NCBI RefSeq assembly: GCF_007992195.1
Contig: NZ_BJZU01000027.1
Location: 55,059 to 119,058, forward strand
Reading direction: 5' to 3'
Length of the DNA stretch: 64,000 nt
Source of the DNA: Methylobacterium oxalidis
Lineage (GTDB): Bacteria; Pseudomonadota; Alphaproteobacteria; Rhizobiales; Beijerinckiaceae
Under the pieces are notes generated by a model. The model ran no database searches and was not told the origin of the DNA. It saw only the letters and a program-made list of their open reading frames with translations. The translations under genes were made by a program, and so were the position numbers. Below are positions 33,972 through 41,784 of the stretch, piece by piece. Position 1 is the first letter of the stretch; every line of letters begins with the position of its first letter.

Positions 33972-34679
33972 TCACGCCTCGGGCAGGGCGTAGACCGCCT
34001 CGCCGAGGCGCCGGACCGGCCCGCCGGGACCGGAGCGCTTCCACAGGCGGGTGTTGAGGGCCGCGACCGGATCCTGTCCGGGCAGCGTGAAACCCCGCCG
34101 CCCGATCCGCTCCAGGATCTCACCCGCGTGGAGGGGCCGGCCCGCCTCCTCGAGCGCCGCCACCGCCGCCGCGACGAGCGCGCGCCCGTAGCGGCGGGCC
34201 GCGACCGGATCCTCCTCGAACGGGATTGCGAGGGGCGCCGCGGGCCCGGCCTCCGCCACGCCCCCGCCGAACCCGGGTTCCTCCGGCCCGCCGTTCTCGA
34301 ACCCGCCTTCCTCGGGCCCGACCGCCTCGTCCCCGGCCGGCTCGGGCGGGGCCGGCGTCTCCGCGAGCGGGGCCGATCCCTCCGCGGGCGAGCGCTCCGC
34401 CGGCCGGGCGGGTTCGGCCGCAGGGTCCGTTCCCGGGTCAGGCTCCGGGGACGGGCGCGGGGCCGGTGCGGCCAGCGGCCCGGCCGCGGCCTCGGGGCCG
34501 TTCTCGGGCGGGGGATCGTGCTCGGGCGATAAGGGGTTACCCTCGCGCGGGCCGGGGCCGCGCAGGCGACGGCCGAGTTCGAGATAGAGGGCGTGGTCGG
34601 CGATCAGCCGGTCGAGGGCCTCCCGCCGCCGCCGCAGGGCCGCGAGCCGCTCCTCGATCTCGGCCTCCGAAGGGAACAT
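33972..34679 (-). CDS. HARE-HTH-like winged-helix protein with long acidic linker, 235 aa
   Basis: The N-terminal helix MFPSEAEIEERLAALRRRRE, extending to about residue 42, is a coiled-coil-like segment. Residues 45-160 are Pro/Glu/Gly-rich and disordered. The C-terminal 75 residues (AVAALEEAGRPLHAGEILER, then GFTLPGQDPVAALNTRLWKR) match the HARE-HTH fold found in RNA polymerase delta subunit and in restriction or chromatin proteins. DNA or polymerase binding is therefore likely. It sits directly downstream of the repA gene on the same strand, with a 176-bp gap. Start ATG 34677-34679. Confidence 0.75.
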   Translation of the reverse strand: MFPSEAEIEERLAALRRRREALDRLIADHALYLELGRRLRGPGPREGNPLSPEHDPPPENGPEAAAGPLAAPAPRPSPEPDPGTDPAAEPARPAERSPAEGSAPLAETPAPPEPAGDEAVGPEEGGFENGGPEEPGFGGGVAEAGPAAPLAIPFEEDPVAARRYGRALVAAAVAALEEAGRPLHAGEILERIGRRGFTLPGQDPVAALNTRLWKRSGPGGPVRRLGEAVYALPEA

Positions 34680-34855
34680 CCGCCGCTCCTATTCCGTGCA
34701 GCATAGGGAATAGACCTGGGGATGAGGATCGGCAAGCCGGTTATTCTCTGAGTTCCGAACGATGGACGCGCGACGATGCGGGATCGCCCCGGCCCGGTTC
34801 GTCCCGGGACGAACCGGATAAGCCTCTTCCGGGCGGAGATATTCCCTGTATTCTT

Positions 34856-35938
34856 TCAGGCTCGCTTCGGCTGCGGCCTGGCCGCGCGCGGTGGCACGAG
34901 GAGCGCGCTCGGGTCGGCGGGCTGGAGGGTCATGCCGTTGTCGTCGAGCGCGAGCGGCAGGCGCGGGAACACCTCGCAGAGATGCGCGAGGTCGGCCTTG
35001 AAGGCTTGGCGGAAGCTGCGGATGCTGGCGTTCTCGGCCCCGAACTGGCCGTGCAGGTTGTCCCAGGTCAGCCGCAGGGGCCGTTGCAGGGCGCGCAGGC
35101 GGTAGCCGACCCAGAACAGGAGGTCGAGCTTGCGCGCCGAGCCCGAGAAGGCCCGCGCCGCCCGGATGTCGACGGGCAGGGCGTGGCGGATCAGGTTGTC
35201 GTAGAAGTCCTGGTGGAACTCCACCGTCTTCGACCAGGCGAGGCCCTCCCCGCCCGCCCCGCGCCAGAGGTCGAGGCTGCGGAAGGGCGGCACGTTGAGG
35301 GTGCGGGCCCGCGCCTCCCCGTCCCAGAGGCCGATCTGCATGGTGCAGGCGGCCAGCCGGTTGAGCTGCTCCTTGAACTGGCGGATCGTGCCCCGCTCGC
35401 CGCCGGTGACGGCGAAGCCCATCTCGCGCATGAAGCCGGAGAGCGACTGGGCCACCTCGATCGAGGGGCTGCGCTGGCGCACGGCCTCCGTGCAGAGGTG
35501 CAGGAGCACGAGGCGGGCCTTGGGGCCGTAGGGCAGGCCCTGGGGCTCCATCTCGCCCGTGAGCGGGCTCTTGAGGCGGCCCGCCACGAGGCTCAGCGTG
35601 TTGCGGCCGTATTCGCGGAAGAACTCCCGCACCGGCCCCGGATCGCGGTAGGGCAGGCCGCAGAGCGCCAGCACCGAGTGGATGTGCTGGAGGTTCTCCG
35701 GGCCCGCGGGCTCGTTCTCGATGACCTCGCGGACGGCGTCCCGGCGGCGCTGGTCGCGGCCCATGCGGGCGCGCCGGTTCTCGACAGCGTCGCGCTGGGA
35801 GGCGGCGGCGTCGCGCTCGCGCTGGCGGTGCAGGATGTGCTCGACGATCTGGCCGAACAGGAAGCCGCCGCGCGCCGCCTCGACCTCCGCCAGGAGGTCG
35901 GCGTCGCGGATGCCGGCCAGTCTGTCCTCGATCCCCAT
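34856..35938 (-). CDS. repA: Plasmid-type replication initiator RepA, 360 aa
   Basis: This is a RepA_C-type plasmid replication protein: GLPYRDPGPVREFFREYGRN, LPYGPKARLVLLHLCTEAVR, EVAQSLSGFMREMGF, GTIRQFKEQLNRLAACTMQI and the C-terminal SGSARKLDLLFWVGYRLRAL match its two winged-helix domains in order. Such proteins bind iterons upstream of their own gene and open the origin. Sixteen-base iterons lie 250-480 bp upstream of its start. Start ATG 35936-35938 is the first of the frame; its ribosome site is modest. No ParA/ParB partner is adjacent. Its presence amid chromosomal housekeeping genes marks an integrated plasmid origin or a domesticated copy. Confidence 0.88.
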   Translation of the reverse strand: MGIEDRLAGIRDADLLAEVEAARGGFLFGQIVEHILHRQRERDAAASQRDAVENRRARMGRDQRRRDAVREVIENEPAGPENLQHIHSVLALCGLPYRDPGPVREFFREYGRNTLSLVAGRLKSPLTGEMEPQGLPYGPKARLVLLHLCTEAVRQRSPSIEVAQSLSGFMREMGFAVTGGERGTIRQFKEQLNRLAACTMQIGLWDGEARARTLNVPPFRSLDLWRGAGGEGLAWSKTVEFHQDFYDNLIRHALPVDIRAARAFSGSARKLDLLFWVGYRLRALQRPLRLTWDNLHGQFGAENASIRSFRQAFKADLAHLCEVFPRLPLALDDNGMTLQPADPSALLVPPRAARPQPKRA

Positions 35939-36765
35939 GCCCGTCCCGAACGTCCCTCGCTTCTCATGGCCCCGGCGCCTGGCGGCCCCGGACGGGATCC
36001 GCTCCGCGATCCCCGAGGCGATCCTCCAGGGCGACCCTGCGAGGCGATCCTTGGCACGATTCGCAGACCCGGAGTCCGCCCGGTGGCCCGGGCCGCGGCG
36101 GATCGGTGGGTTTATCCCGGATATTCACGCTTCCCCGGGCGAGGGGATCGCGGGAGGCAGGGGGATTGACCGGGCGGCGGCCGGGCCCTGCGCAGAGTTC
36201 GATACGGGCCCGCGCATCCGGCTTCCGCCCACGCAGAGTTCGATACGCCGGCCGGGCCCGGGCTTGTCCCCGTTCTCCACCGCCCGCCCACGGAATTCAC
36301 GCCGAATCGCATGCGCGGCCGCGCAGAATCCGATGCGCCGGGCCTGGATCGGCGCGCAGAATCCGATGCGGGTCCACGCAGACCCGTATGCGCATCCACG
36401 CAGAGTCCGATGCGCGAGCATGGCTCAACCCGCTGTCATGAAAGGGATTTCCCGGACACCATATAGTCTGCTGAACTGACTCTCTGAGAATCCTTCCTGA
36501 TAGGTTTCCTAAGGGGGTCTGCCCTCGTTCGTTTCAGCGAACACCCGACGAGCGTCGCCTTTTCCAATGGGAATGAAGGGAATATACCGCCCTTCTCCAC
36601 AGAGCGGGAGCGATCCGGCCCGTTCTCCCCCATTCGCGCGGCGCCCCGCACGGGTGCATGGGCGGGTCCGCTGCCGTAAGAGCGTCCGGGCACGGCCGGC
36701 CTCGCGCCCCGGCACGCCGCCTCCGAGCCCTCCCTTCCGCCCGCGCGCCGAGGAGCCCTGCCCCC
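35939..36765. other. Putative iteron-type replication origin (oriV-like region)
   Basis: This 827-bp noncoding gap between repA and mazG contains the iteron array (36191-36414). An A+T-richer stretch follows (about 36424-36520, for instance CACCATATAGTCTGCTGAAC), and a DnaA-box-like TTCTCCACA at 36593-36601. Iterons, an A/T-rich unwinding candidate and a DnaA site next to a RepA gene are the components of plasmid origins. Whether it fires is unknown. No coding frame in the gap is convincing. Confidence 0.7.
36191..36414. repeat. Iteron array, about seven 16-bp direct repeats
   Basis: Consensus CGCAGARTYCGATRCG. Clear copies begin at 36191, 36232, 36322, 36355 and 36399, a diverged one at 36377 (CGCAGACCCGTATGCG) and a poor one at 36300. 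The start-to-start distances in the right half are 22, 33, 22 and 22 bp, all multiples of a helical turn, so the sites face the same side of the helix. Orientation is uniform. Confidence 0.85.
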
Positions 36766-37662
36766 ATGCCGCAGCCGACGTCCCAGCCCGGTCCGCCTCC
36801 GACATCGCAGCCGGCGCCCGGCGAGGCCCCGCTCGGCCGGCTCCTGCGCCTGATGGCCGAGCTGCGGGACCCCGCGTGCGGCTGCGCCTGGGACGTCGCC
36901 CAGACCTTCGCGAGCATCGTTCCCTACACGCTGGAGGAGGCCTACGAGGTGGCCGACGCGATCGAGCGCGGCGACCTCGAGGACCTGCGCGAGGAACTCG
37001 GCGACCTGCTGCTGCAGGTCGTCTTCCACGCGCGGATGGCGGAGGAGGCGGGCGCGTTCGGCTTCGACGACGTGGCGGGCACGATCGCGGACAAGCTCGT
37101 GCGCCGCCATCCCCACGTCTTCGACGGGCGGGGCCGGCTCCTGCCCGACGCCGAGCGCCCGCGCGACCCGGCCGAGATCGAGCGGCTCTGGAGCGCCATC
37201 AAGGCGCAGGAGCGCGCGGCCCGCGGGGAGGGCGCGCGGGCGCAGGCGCCGCTCGCCGGCATCGCCCGGGCGCTGCCCGCCCTCGCCCGGGCGGAGAAGA
37301 TCTCGCGCCGGGCGGCCGGCTACGGCTTCGACTGGCCGGACGCGGCCTCGGTCGTCGCCAAGGTGCGCGAGGAGACCGACGAGGTGGCCGAGGCGCTCGC
37401 CGCCGGCGCCCCCGAGGCGGTCGCCGAGGAGATCGGCGACCTGCTCTTCGCCGTGGCGAACCTCGCCCGCCACGCGGGCGTCGACCCGGAGGAGGCCCTG
37501 CGCCGGGGCAACGCCAAGTTCGAGCGCCGCTTCGGCGCCATGGCCGAGCGGCTCGGCCGGGAGGGACGCAGCCTGCCGGACTGCGACCTCGCCACGATGG
37601 AGGCGGCCTGGGCGGCGGTGAAGCGGGAGGAGGGCGGCCTGGGCGGCGGGACGGCGGGCTGA
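36766..37662 (+). CDS. mazG: Nucleoside triphosphate pyrophosphohydrolase MazG, 298 aa
   Basis: Two MazG domains in tandem, as in E. coli. The first has DPACGCAWDVAQTFASIVPY and the metal motif EEAYEVADAIERGDLEDLRE ELGDLLLQVVFH (read as one block). The second has EKISRRAAGYGFDWPDAASV, KVREETDEVAEAL and EEIGDLLFAVANLARH. MazG hydrolyses NTPs to NMP and pyrophosphate, cleaning aberrant nucleotides and lowering ppGpp effects. AGGAG ten bases upstream of ATG 36766 sets the start; the earlier ATG 36658 extension is noncoding-like. The family usually has CPWD in domain 1; here it is CAWD. It lies next to the iteron region, which supplies its upstream DNA. Confidence 0.92.
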   Translation: MPQPTSQPGPPPTSQPAPGEAPLGRLLRLMAELRDPACGCAWDVAQTFASIVPYTLEEAYEVADAIERGDLEDLREELGDLLLQVVFHARMAEEAGAFGFDDVAGTIADKLVRRHPHVFDGRGRLLPDAERPRDPAEIERLWSAIKAQERAARGEGARAQAPLAGIARALPALARAEKISRRAAGYGFDWPDAASVVAKVREETDEVAEALAAGAPEAVAEEIGDLLFAVANLARHAGVDPEEALRRGNAKFERRFGAMAERLGREGRSLPDCDLATMEAAWAAVKREEGGLGGGTAG

Positions 37663-37679
37663 GGTCGCGCCGCCTGGCT

Positions 37680-37937
37680 TCAGCCGCCCTTCTTCCGCGC
37701 GCGGCCCGCCGGCTTCACGGCCCGGCTCGCGCTCCCCGTCGCGGCCCTGTCGGCCAGGTCCTTGGCGGGTATATTCTTGGCGGGTACATCCTTGGTGGGC
37801 GCCCTCCCCGCCTCGGCCGGGCAGCGCGGGCGCAGGCGCTGTAGCGCGGCCTCGATGGCGCGCTCGACATCCGCCTGCGCGGGCGGCGCCGCGGCGGGAT
37901 CAAGGTTCGTCCGATCCGGCGCGCGGGTCTTCGGCAT
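37680..37937 (-). CDS. Small Lys/Ala-rich basic protein, 85 aa
   Basis: MPKTRAPDRTNLDPAAAPPA leads into the helix QADVERAIEAALQRLRPRCP. A tail follows with the repeated pentapeptide PAK-(D/N)-(V/I/L) (TKDVPAKNIPAKDLA) and a basic end AVKPAGRARKKGG. The repeat corresponds to a 15-bp imperfect direct repeat in the DNA (about 37755-37800). The tail resembles histone-H1-like or nucleoid proteins in composition only. No family recognised; ribosome site weak. It converges on mazG with 17 bp between the stops. Confidence 0.5.
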   Translation of the reverse strand: MPKTRAPDRTNLDPAAAPPAQADVERAIEAALQRLRPRCPAEAGRAPTKDVPAKNIPAKDLADRAATGSASRAVKPAGRARKKGG

Positions 37938-38013
37938 GCGCGGAACCGTACCAGACTCCGCGTGGCAGGGCGACGGCGGGCGCCGCCCGCGGTTAAGGCG
38001 GCCTCTCGCGAAT

Positions 38014-38100
38014 CCGGAAAAGTCCTTTCCGGGACGTCGTCCTCACGGGATCCCCGGATCCGATGATCCCGGGATCCCGGCCTCACAGGATCCTCTCCTC
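38014..38100. repeat. GATC-rich repeat cluster with hairpins
   Basis: A CCGGAAA/TTTCCGG hairpin (38014-38032) is followed by five GATC sites within about 50 bp (38048-38092), including the palindrome GATCCCGGGATC. It lies in the noncoding gap upstream of the 37680-37937 gene and downstream of the DoxX gene. The same kind of cluster recurs at about 44304, 45021 and 60020. Confidence 0.7.
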
Positions 38101-38126
38101 CGGGAATCCGGCGAGGCCGGGGCGCC

Positions 38127-38564
38127 CTACCCGCCGGCGGCGGGCCCGCGGAACGGCCAGTCGAGGAGCCCCGAGGCGTAGAGCGCCGCCCAGACCAGCA
38201 CCGGCTGAAAGGCGAGGCGCGGGCCGTGGTACCACCAGCTCCCCGGCAGTCCCTCGACCGGGATGCCCTCGACCGCGTGCTTGATGTTGGCCGGCACCAC
38301 GCAGACGGCGTAGAGGGCGAGCCCGGCGCCCCCTGCCCGCCTGAGCCGAGGTGTCAGGAGCGCCAGCGCCCCCGCGATCTCGCACAGGCCCGTGAGCAGG
38401 ATGACGAGGCGGGGCGCGGGCACCCAGTCCGGCACGATCGGCATCAGGCGCTCGGGCGCGGCGAGGTGCACGGCGCCGACGAGCCCGTAGAGCAGGACGA
38501 GGGCGGCGCGCAGGGCCGGGCGGAGGCGCCGCGGGATCTCCTCCGAAGTCCCCTGCCCCGTCAC
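38127..38564 (-). CDS. DoxX-like membrane protein, 145 aa
   Basis: Four hydrophobic segments (ALRAALVLLYGLVGAVHLAA, APRLVILLTGLCEIAGALAL, GAGLALYAVCVVPANIKHAV, LAFQPVLVWAALYASGLLDW) in the DoxX/DoxD-like arrangement. The family is membrane-bound and linked in some organisms to thiosulfate oxidation or redox stress, but most members, like this one, are uncharacterised. The start is GTG 38562-38564, overlapping the pabC stop by 4 bp (GTGA), so it is translated from the pab operon mRNA. The ATG five codons earlier would lie inside pabC. Inner membrane. Confidence 0.82.
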   Translation of the reverse strand: MTGQGTSEEIPRRLRPALRAALVLLYGLVGAVHLAAPERLMPIVPDWVPAPRLVILLTGLCEIAGALALLTPRLRRAGGAGLALYAVCVVPANIKHAVEGIPVEGLPGSWWYHGPRLAFQPVLVWAALYASGLLDWPFRGPAAGG

Positions 38565-39403
38565 GGCGCCGTCCCGCACGCCTCGGAGACCCGCCGCCGC
38601 AGGGCGTCGGCGAGGCGGGCGACGGCCGGGTGGGCGGCGCTCGCGAGGGCCGCCTCCCCGATGGCCGAGACGGGCGCGGCGAGCCGCAGCGAGTTCGTGA
38701 GGAGGACCGCCTCGGCGCCCACGAGCTCCGGCAGCGTCAGGGAGCGCTCCTCCGGCACGAGGCCGAGGCCGGGCGCGAGCCGCAGCAGCTCCGCCCGGAC
38801 GATGCCGGCGAGCACCCCGTCCGACAGGGGCGGCGTCACGAGGCGGTCCCCGAACAGGGCGAACAGGTTGCCGGTGCCGGCGCAGGCGACCCGCCCGCGC
38901 GTGTTGAGGAACAGGGCCTCGTCGAAGCCCTGCGCCGCGGCCTCGCCCGCCGCCAGCACCGCGTCGAGGTAGCCGAGGGTCTTCAGGCGGGAGGCCGGCG
39001 AGGTCTCGTTGCGGGCGATCCCGGTCGGGCGCAGCCGCAGGGGCGCGAAGGCGAGGTCCGGGCTCGTCCGGGCCGCGCTCGCGAACAGGGTCGGGCGGGG
39101 CTCGGCCGGCGGGCGCAGGCCCCGCGGGCCGGAGCCGCGGGTGGCGGTCGTGCGGATCGCGACTGGGCCGCCGCCGAGCGCCTCGGCGAGCGCCCGCATG
39201 GCCTGCTCGATCCGGGCCGGGTCGAGGCGGAAGCCCAGCGCCTCGGCCGAGGCGGCGAGCCGGTCCCGGTGCGCCTCGGCGAAGGCGACGCGCCCGTTCA
39301 GGGCGAGCGCGGTGTCGAACACCCCGTCGCCGAGGGTGAGGCCGCGGTCGGCGAGATCGAAGGGGACGGGCCCCTCGCTGAGGCGCCCGTCAAGCCACAG
39401 CAT
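38561..39403 (-). CDS. pabC: Aminotransferase class IV, 4-amino-4-deoxychorismate lyase
   Basis: PLP fold-type IV enzyme of 280 residues: MLWLDGRLSEGPVPFDLADR, GLTLGDGVFDTALALNGRVA, the PLP lysine K141 in SRLKTLGYLDAVLA, and LFLNTRGRVACAGTGNLFA. In the pab operon its expected job is release of pyruvate from aminodeoxychorismate to give p-aminobenzoate for folate. Class IV also includes D-amino-acid and branched-chain aminotransferases; the operon decides in favour of PabC. Its start lies inside pabA (14-bp overlap). Cytoplasmic. Confidence 0.88.
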   Translation of the reverse strand: MLWLDGRLSEGPVPFDLADRGLTLGDGVFDTALALNGRVAFAEAHRDRLAASAEALGFRLDPARIEQAMRALAEALGGGPVAIRTTATRGSGPRGLRPPAEPRPTLFASAARTSPDLAFAPLRLRPTGIARNETSPASRLKTLGYLDAVLAAGEAAAQGFDEALFLNTRGRVACAGTGNLFALFGDRLVTPPLSDGVLAGIVRAELLRLAPGLGLVPEERSLTLPELVGAEAVLLTNSLRLAAPVSAIGEAALASAAHPAVARLADALRRRVSEACGTAP

Positions 39404-40031
39404 CGCCGGGCGCCCGCGCGTGTCCGAGGGGAGCGCCCCCTCGCCCGCCCTGCCGCCAGTCGCGGGCGAGGCCGAGGAAGTTGCCGAACAGGGCGTGGCC
39501 GTTCTCGGTCAGCACCGATTCCGGGTGGAACTGGATGCCCCAGGTCGGGTGCGTCCGGTGCGAGAGCGCCATCACCTCGCCCTCGGCCGAGACCGCGTCG
39601 ACGCTCAGGTGCTCCTCCATCCCGGGCTGCGGCGTCACGATGAGGGAGTGGTAGCGCCCGACCTGCATGGGGGCGGGCAGGCCCCGGAACAGCGCCCTGC
39701 CCTCGTGCGAGACGGGGGTCGCCTGGCCGTGGAGCGGGCGCTGCGCCCGCTCGACCCGGCCGCCGAAAGCCGCCCCGATCGCCTGATGGCCGAGGCAGAC
39801 CCCGAGGATCGGCACCGAGCCGGACAGGTCCCGGATCGCCGGCAGCGAGATCCCGGCCTCGGCCGGGGTGCAGGGCCCCGGCGAGACCACGACCGCCTCG
39901 GGGTCGAGGGCCCGGATGCCGGCCACGTCGAGGGCGTCGTTGCGCGCGACCCTGACCTCGGCGCCGAGCTCCTCGAGGTAGCGCACCACGTTGAAGACGA
40001 AGGAATCGTAGTTGTCGATGACGAGGATCAT
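39390..40031 (-). CDS. pabA: Aminodeoxychorismate synthase glutamine amidotransferase subunit
   Basis: A class I glutamine amidotransferase of 213 aa, with the triad C79 (ILGVCLGHQAIG), H169 and E171 (GIQFHPESVL). It begins [20 protein letters not shown] and delivers ammonia from glutamine to PabB. TrpG is nearly identical in sequence and one protein often serves both pathways, but here the gene overlaps pabB by 4 bp (ATGA) and pabC by 14 bp, so PABA synthesis is its main context. Cytoplasmic. Confidence 0.9.
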   Translation of the reverse strand: MILVIDNYDSFVFNVVRYLEELGAEVRVARNDALDVAGIRALDPEAVVVSPGPCTPAEAGISLPAIRDLSGSVPILGVCLGHQAIGAAFGGRVERAQRPLHGQATPVSHEGRALFRGLPAPMQVGRYHSLIVTPQPGMEEHLSVDAVSAEGEVMALSHRTHPTWGIQFHPESVLTENGHALFGNFLGLARDWRQGGRGGAPLGHARAPGDAVA

Positions 40032-41410
40032 TGCGGGGGATCGACGGGCTCGAAGGCCTGGAAGACGCGGGCGGCCTTGGTCAGCGTCTCCTCGTATTCG
40101 GGGCCGGGCTCGGACAGGAGGGTGACGCCCCCGCCCGCCTGCAGCACGGCGGTCGCCTCGTCCATGAAGACGGTGCGGATCGCGATCGAGGTGTCGAGCG
40201 AGCCGTCGAAGCCGATCCGGCCGATCGCCCCGCAGTAGATCTCGCGGGCGTCCCCCTCGATCTCGGTGATGATGTCCATGGCCCTGAGCTTCGGCGCGCC
40301 GGTGATCGAGCCGCCGGGGAAGGTCGCGGCGACGAGGTCGAGGGCGTCGAGCCCCTCCCGCAGGGTGCCGGTCACCACCGATACCAGATGGTGGACCGAG
40401 GCGTAGGATTCCAGGCCGCAGAGGGTCGGCACCCGCACGCTGTGCGGCTCGCAGATCCGCGACAGGTCGTTCCTCAGGAGGTCGACGATCATGATGTTCT
40501 CGGCCCGCTCCTTGGCGTTGGCCTGGAGCGCCTCGCCGAGCGCCCGGTCGGCCTCCGGGTCGGGCACGCGCCGGACCGTGCCCTTGATCGGGCGGGTCTC
40601 GACGTGGCGCCCGTCGAGCTTCAGGAAGCGCTCCGGCGAGCTCGAGGCCACCGACAGGCCCTCGAAGGCGAGATAGGCCCCGAAGGTCGCCGGGTTCGTC
40701 TCGCGCAGCCGCTGGTAGAGGGCGAAGGGATCGAAGCCCGGCGGCAGGGCGGCGGTGAAGCGCTGGGCGATGTTCGCCTGGTAGATGTCGCCGGCGCGGA
40801 TGTAGTCGCGGACCTTTTCGACAGCCTGTTCATAAGTTTGCCGGGTGAAATTCGAGTGCCACGCGAGCTTGTCGCGGGGCTGCGCCGGCCGCGGTGGCGG
40901 CGGGGTCGCGAGCGCGTCCGCGAAGGCCGAGAGGCGCGCCCGGGCGCGGGCCTCCCGCCGGCCGGGATCCGTCTCGGGCAGGCCCGTCGCGACGAGCCGG
41001 CAGGTGCCGGCCTCGTGGTCGATCGCCAGCACCGTGTCGTAGAGGTTGAGGGCGATGTCGTCGGTGAGCCCGGCCCGGCGGGCCGGACGGTCGACCCGCT
41101 CCAGCGCCTGGCCGAGATCGTAGGCGAAGTAGCCGATGGCGCCGCCGGGGAAGGACGCGCCCGCCGGCAGGCGGCAGGGGGCGAGGCAGGCCCGGAGCGC
41201 CGCGATCGGCCCGCCCGCGAGGGGTCGCCCGTCGAGGCTCGCGCGCCCGTCCCGGTAGCGGAACCGCCCGAAGGGCGAGGCCGCCACGGTCGAGGTCCGC
41301 CCCAGCGTGTCGTGGTGCATCGCGCTGTCGAGGAAGGCGAGCGCGCCCAGGGGGGCGAGGCGCTCGGCCGCCGCGACGGGATCGATGAACGGGATCTCGA
41401 CGGTCCACAT
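40028..41410 (-). CDS. pabB: Aminodeoxychorismate synthase component I
   Basis: A chorismate-binding enzyme of 460 residues that aminates chorismate to 4-amino-4-deoxychorismate. The motif [10 protein letters not shown] contains the lysine that separates PabB (PIKGT) from anthranilate synthase TrpE (PIAGT). Other signatures are [40 protein letters not shown], and [15 protein letters not shown] of the N-terminal domain. Start ATG 41408-41410 ([11 protein letters not shown]); the upstream frame extension is arginine-rich. First gene of the operon pabB-pabA-pabC-doxX, with a 375-bp divergent gap to rimO. Confidence 0.93.
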   Translation of the reverse strand: MWTVEIPFIDPVAAAERLAPLGALAFLDSAMHHDTLGRTSTVAASPFGRFRYRDGRASLDGRPLAGGPIAALRACLAPCRLPAGASFPGGAIGYFAYDLGQALERVDRPARRAGLTDDIALNLYDTVLAIDHEAGTCRLVATGLPETDPGRREARARARLSAFADALATPPPPRPAQPRDKLAWHSNFTRQTYEQAVEKVRDYIRAGDIYQANIAQRFTAALPPGFDPFALYQRLRETNPATFGAYLAFEGLSVASSSPERFLKLDGRHVETRPIKGTVRRVPDPEADRALGEALQANAKERAENIMIVDLLRNDLSRICEPHSVRVPTLCGLESYASVHHLVSVVTGTLREGLDALDLVAATFPGGSITGAPKLRAMDIITEIEGDAREIYCGAIGRIGFDGSLDTSIAIRTVFMDEATAVLQAGGGVTLLSEPGPEYEETLTKAARVFQAFEPVDPPQ

Positions 41411-41784
41411 GGGGCGAATACGGTCGTTGGCCTGTCTGCGGCGCCTCGTCCGGGGCCCGCCTCGCGACACGCGTCGCACAGGCGATGCCGCGGGGGAAGC
41501 CGGGCGCGGTGACGCCCCGCGCGGGGAGGATCCGCCGCCAGCGCATCGCTGGGGCCGCCCTCCCCTTCAGGTGGTGCTTGCGCGACGGCGCGCAAAGCCC
41601 TGATGCCGAACGGCAAAGCTTCGGTCGAGCCCCGCGCCGCCGGCAGGCCGCCCCCGCCTCGGGCAGGCTCGCGCCGAGGCGCCGATGCCGCTATAGGAGG
41701 GCGCGAATCCCACCTCCCGAGGCCCGGCGCGGCCGGTCCGGCTCCCGGCCGGCACTTGCGCGCCGCGCCGTTTCCCGGCTCCCG
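41411..41784. other. Divergent intergenic region, pabB / rimO
   Basis: A 374-bp gap that must hold both promoters. I see no clear -35/-10 pair, no small gene with a ribosome site, and no strong hairpin. Confidence 0.35.

Noticed and set aside
36191..36414. Iterons read as a CRISPR or as chromosomal DnaA boxes
   Set aside because: The 16-bp units are too short and too divergent for CRISPR repeats and do not match TTATCCACA. Their phasing and the adjacent repA fit plasmid iterons.
39390..41410. trpE/trpG (anthranilate synthase) instead of pabB/pabA
   Set aside because: Component I carries PIKGT with the PabB lysine, and the operon continues with a class IV aminotransferase fit for PabC.
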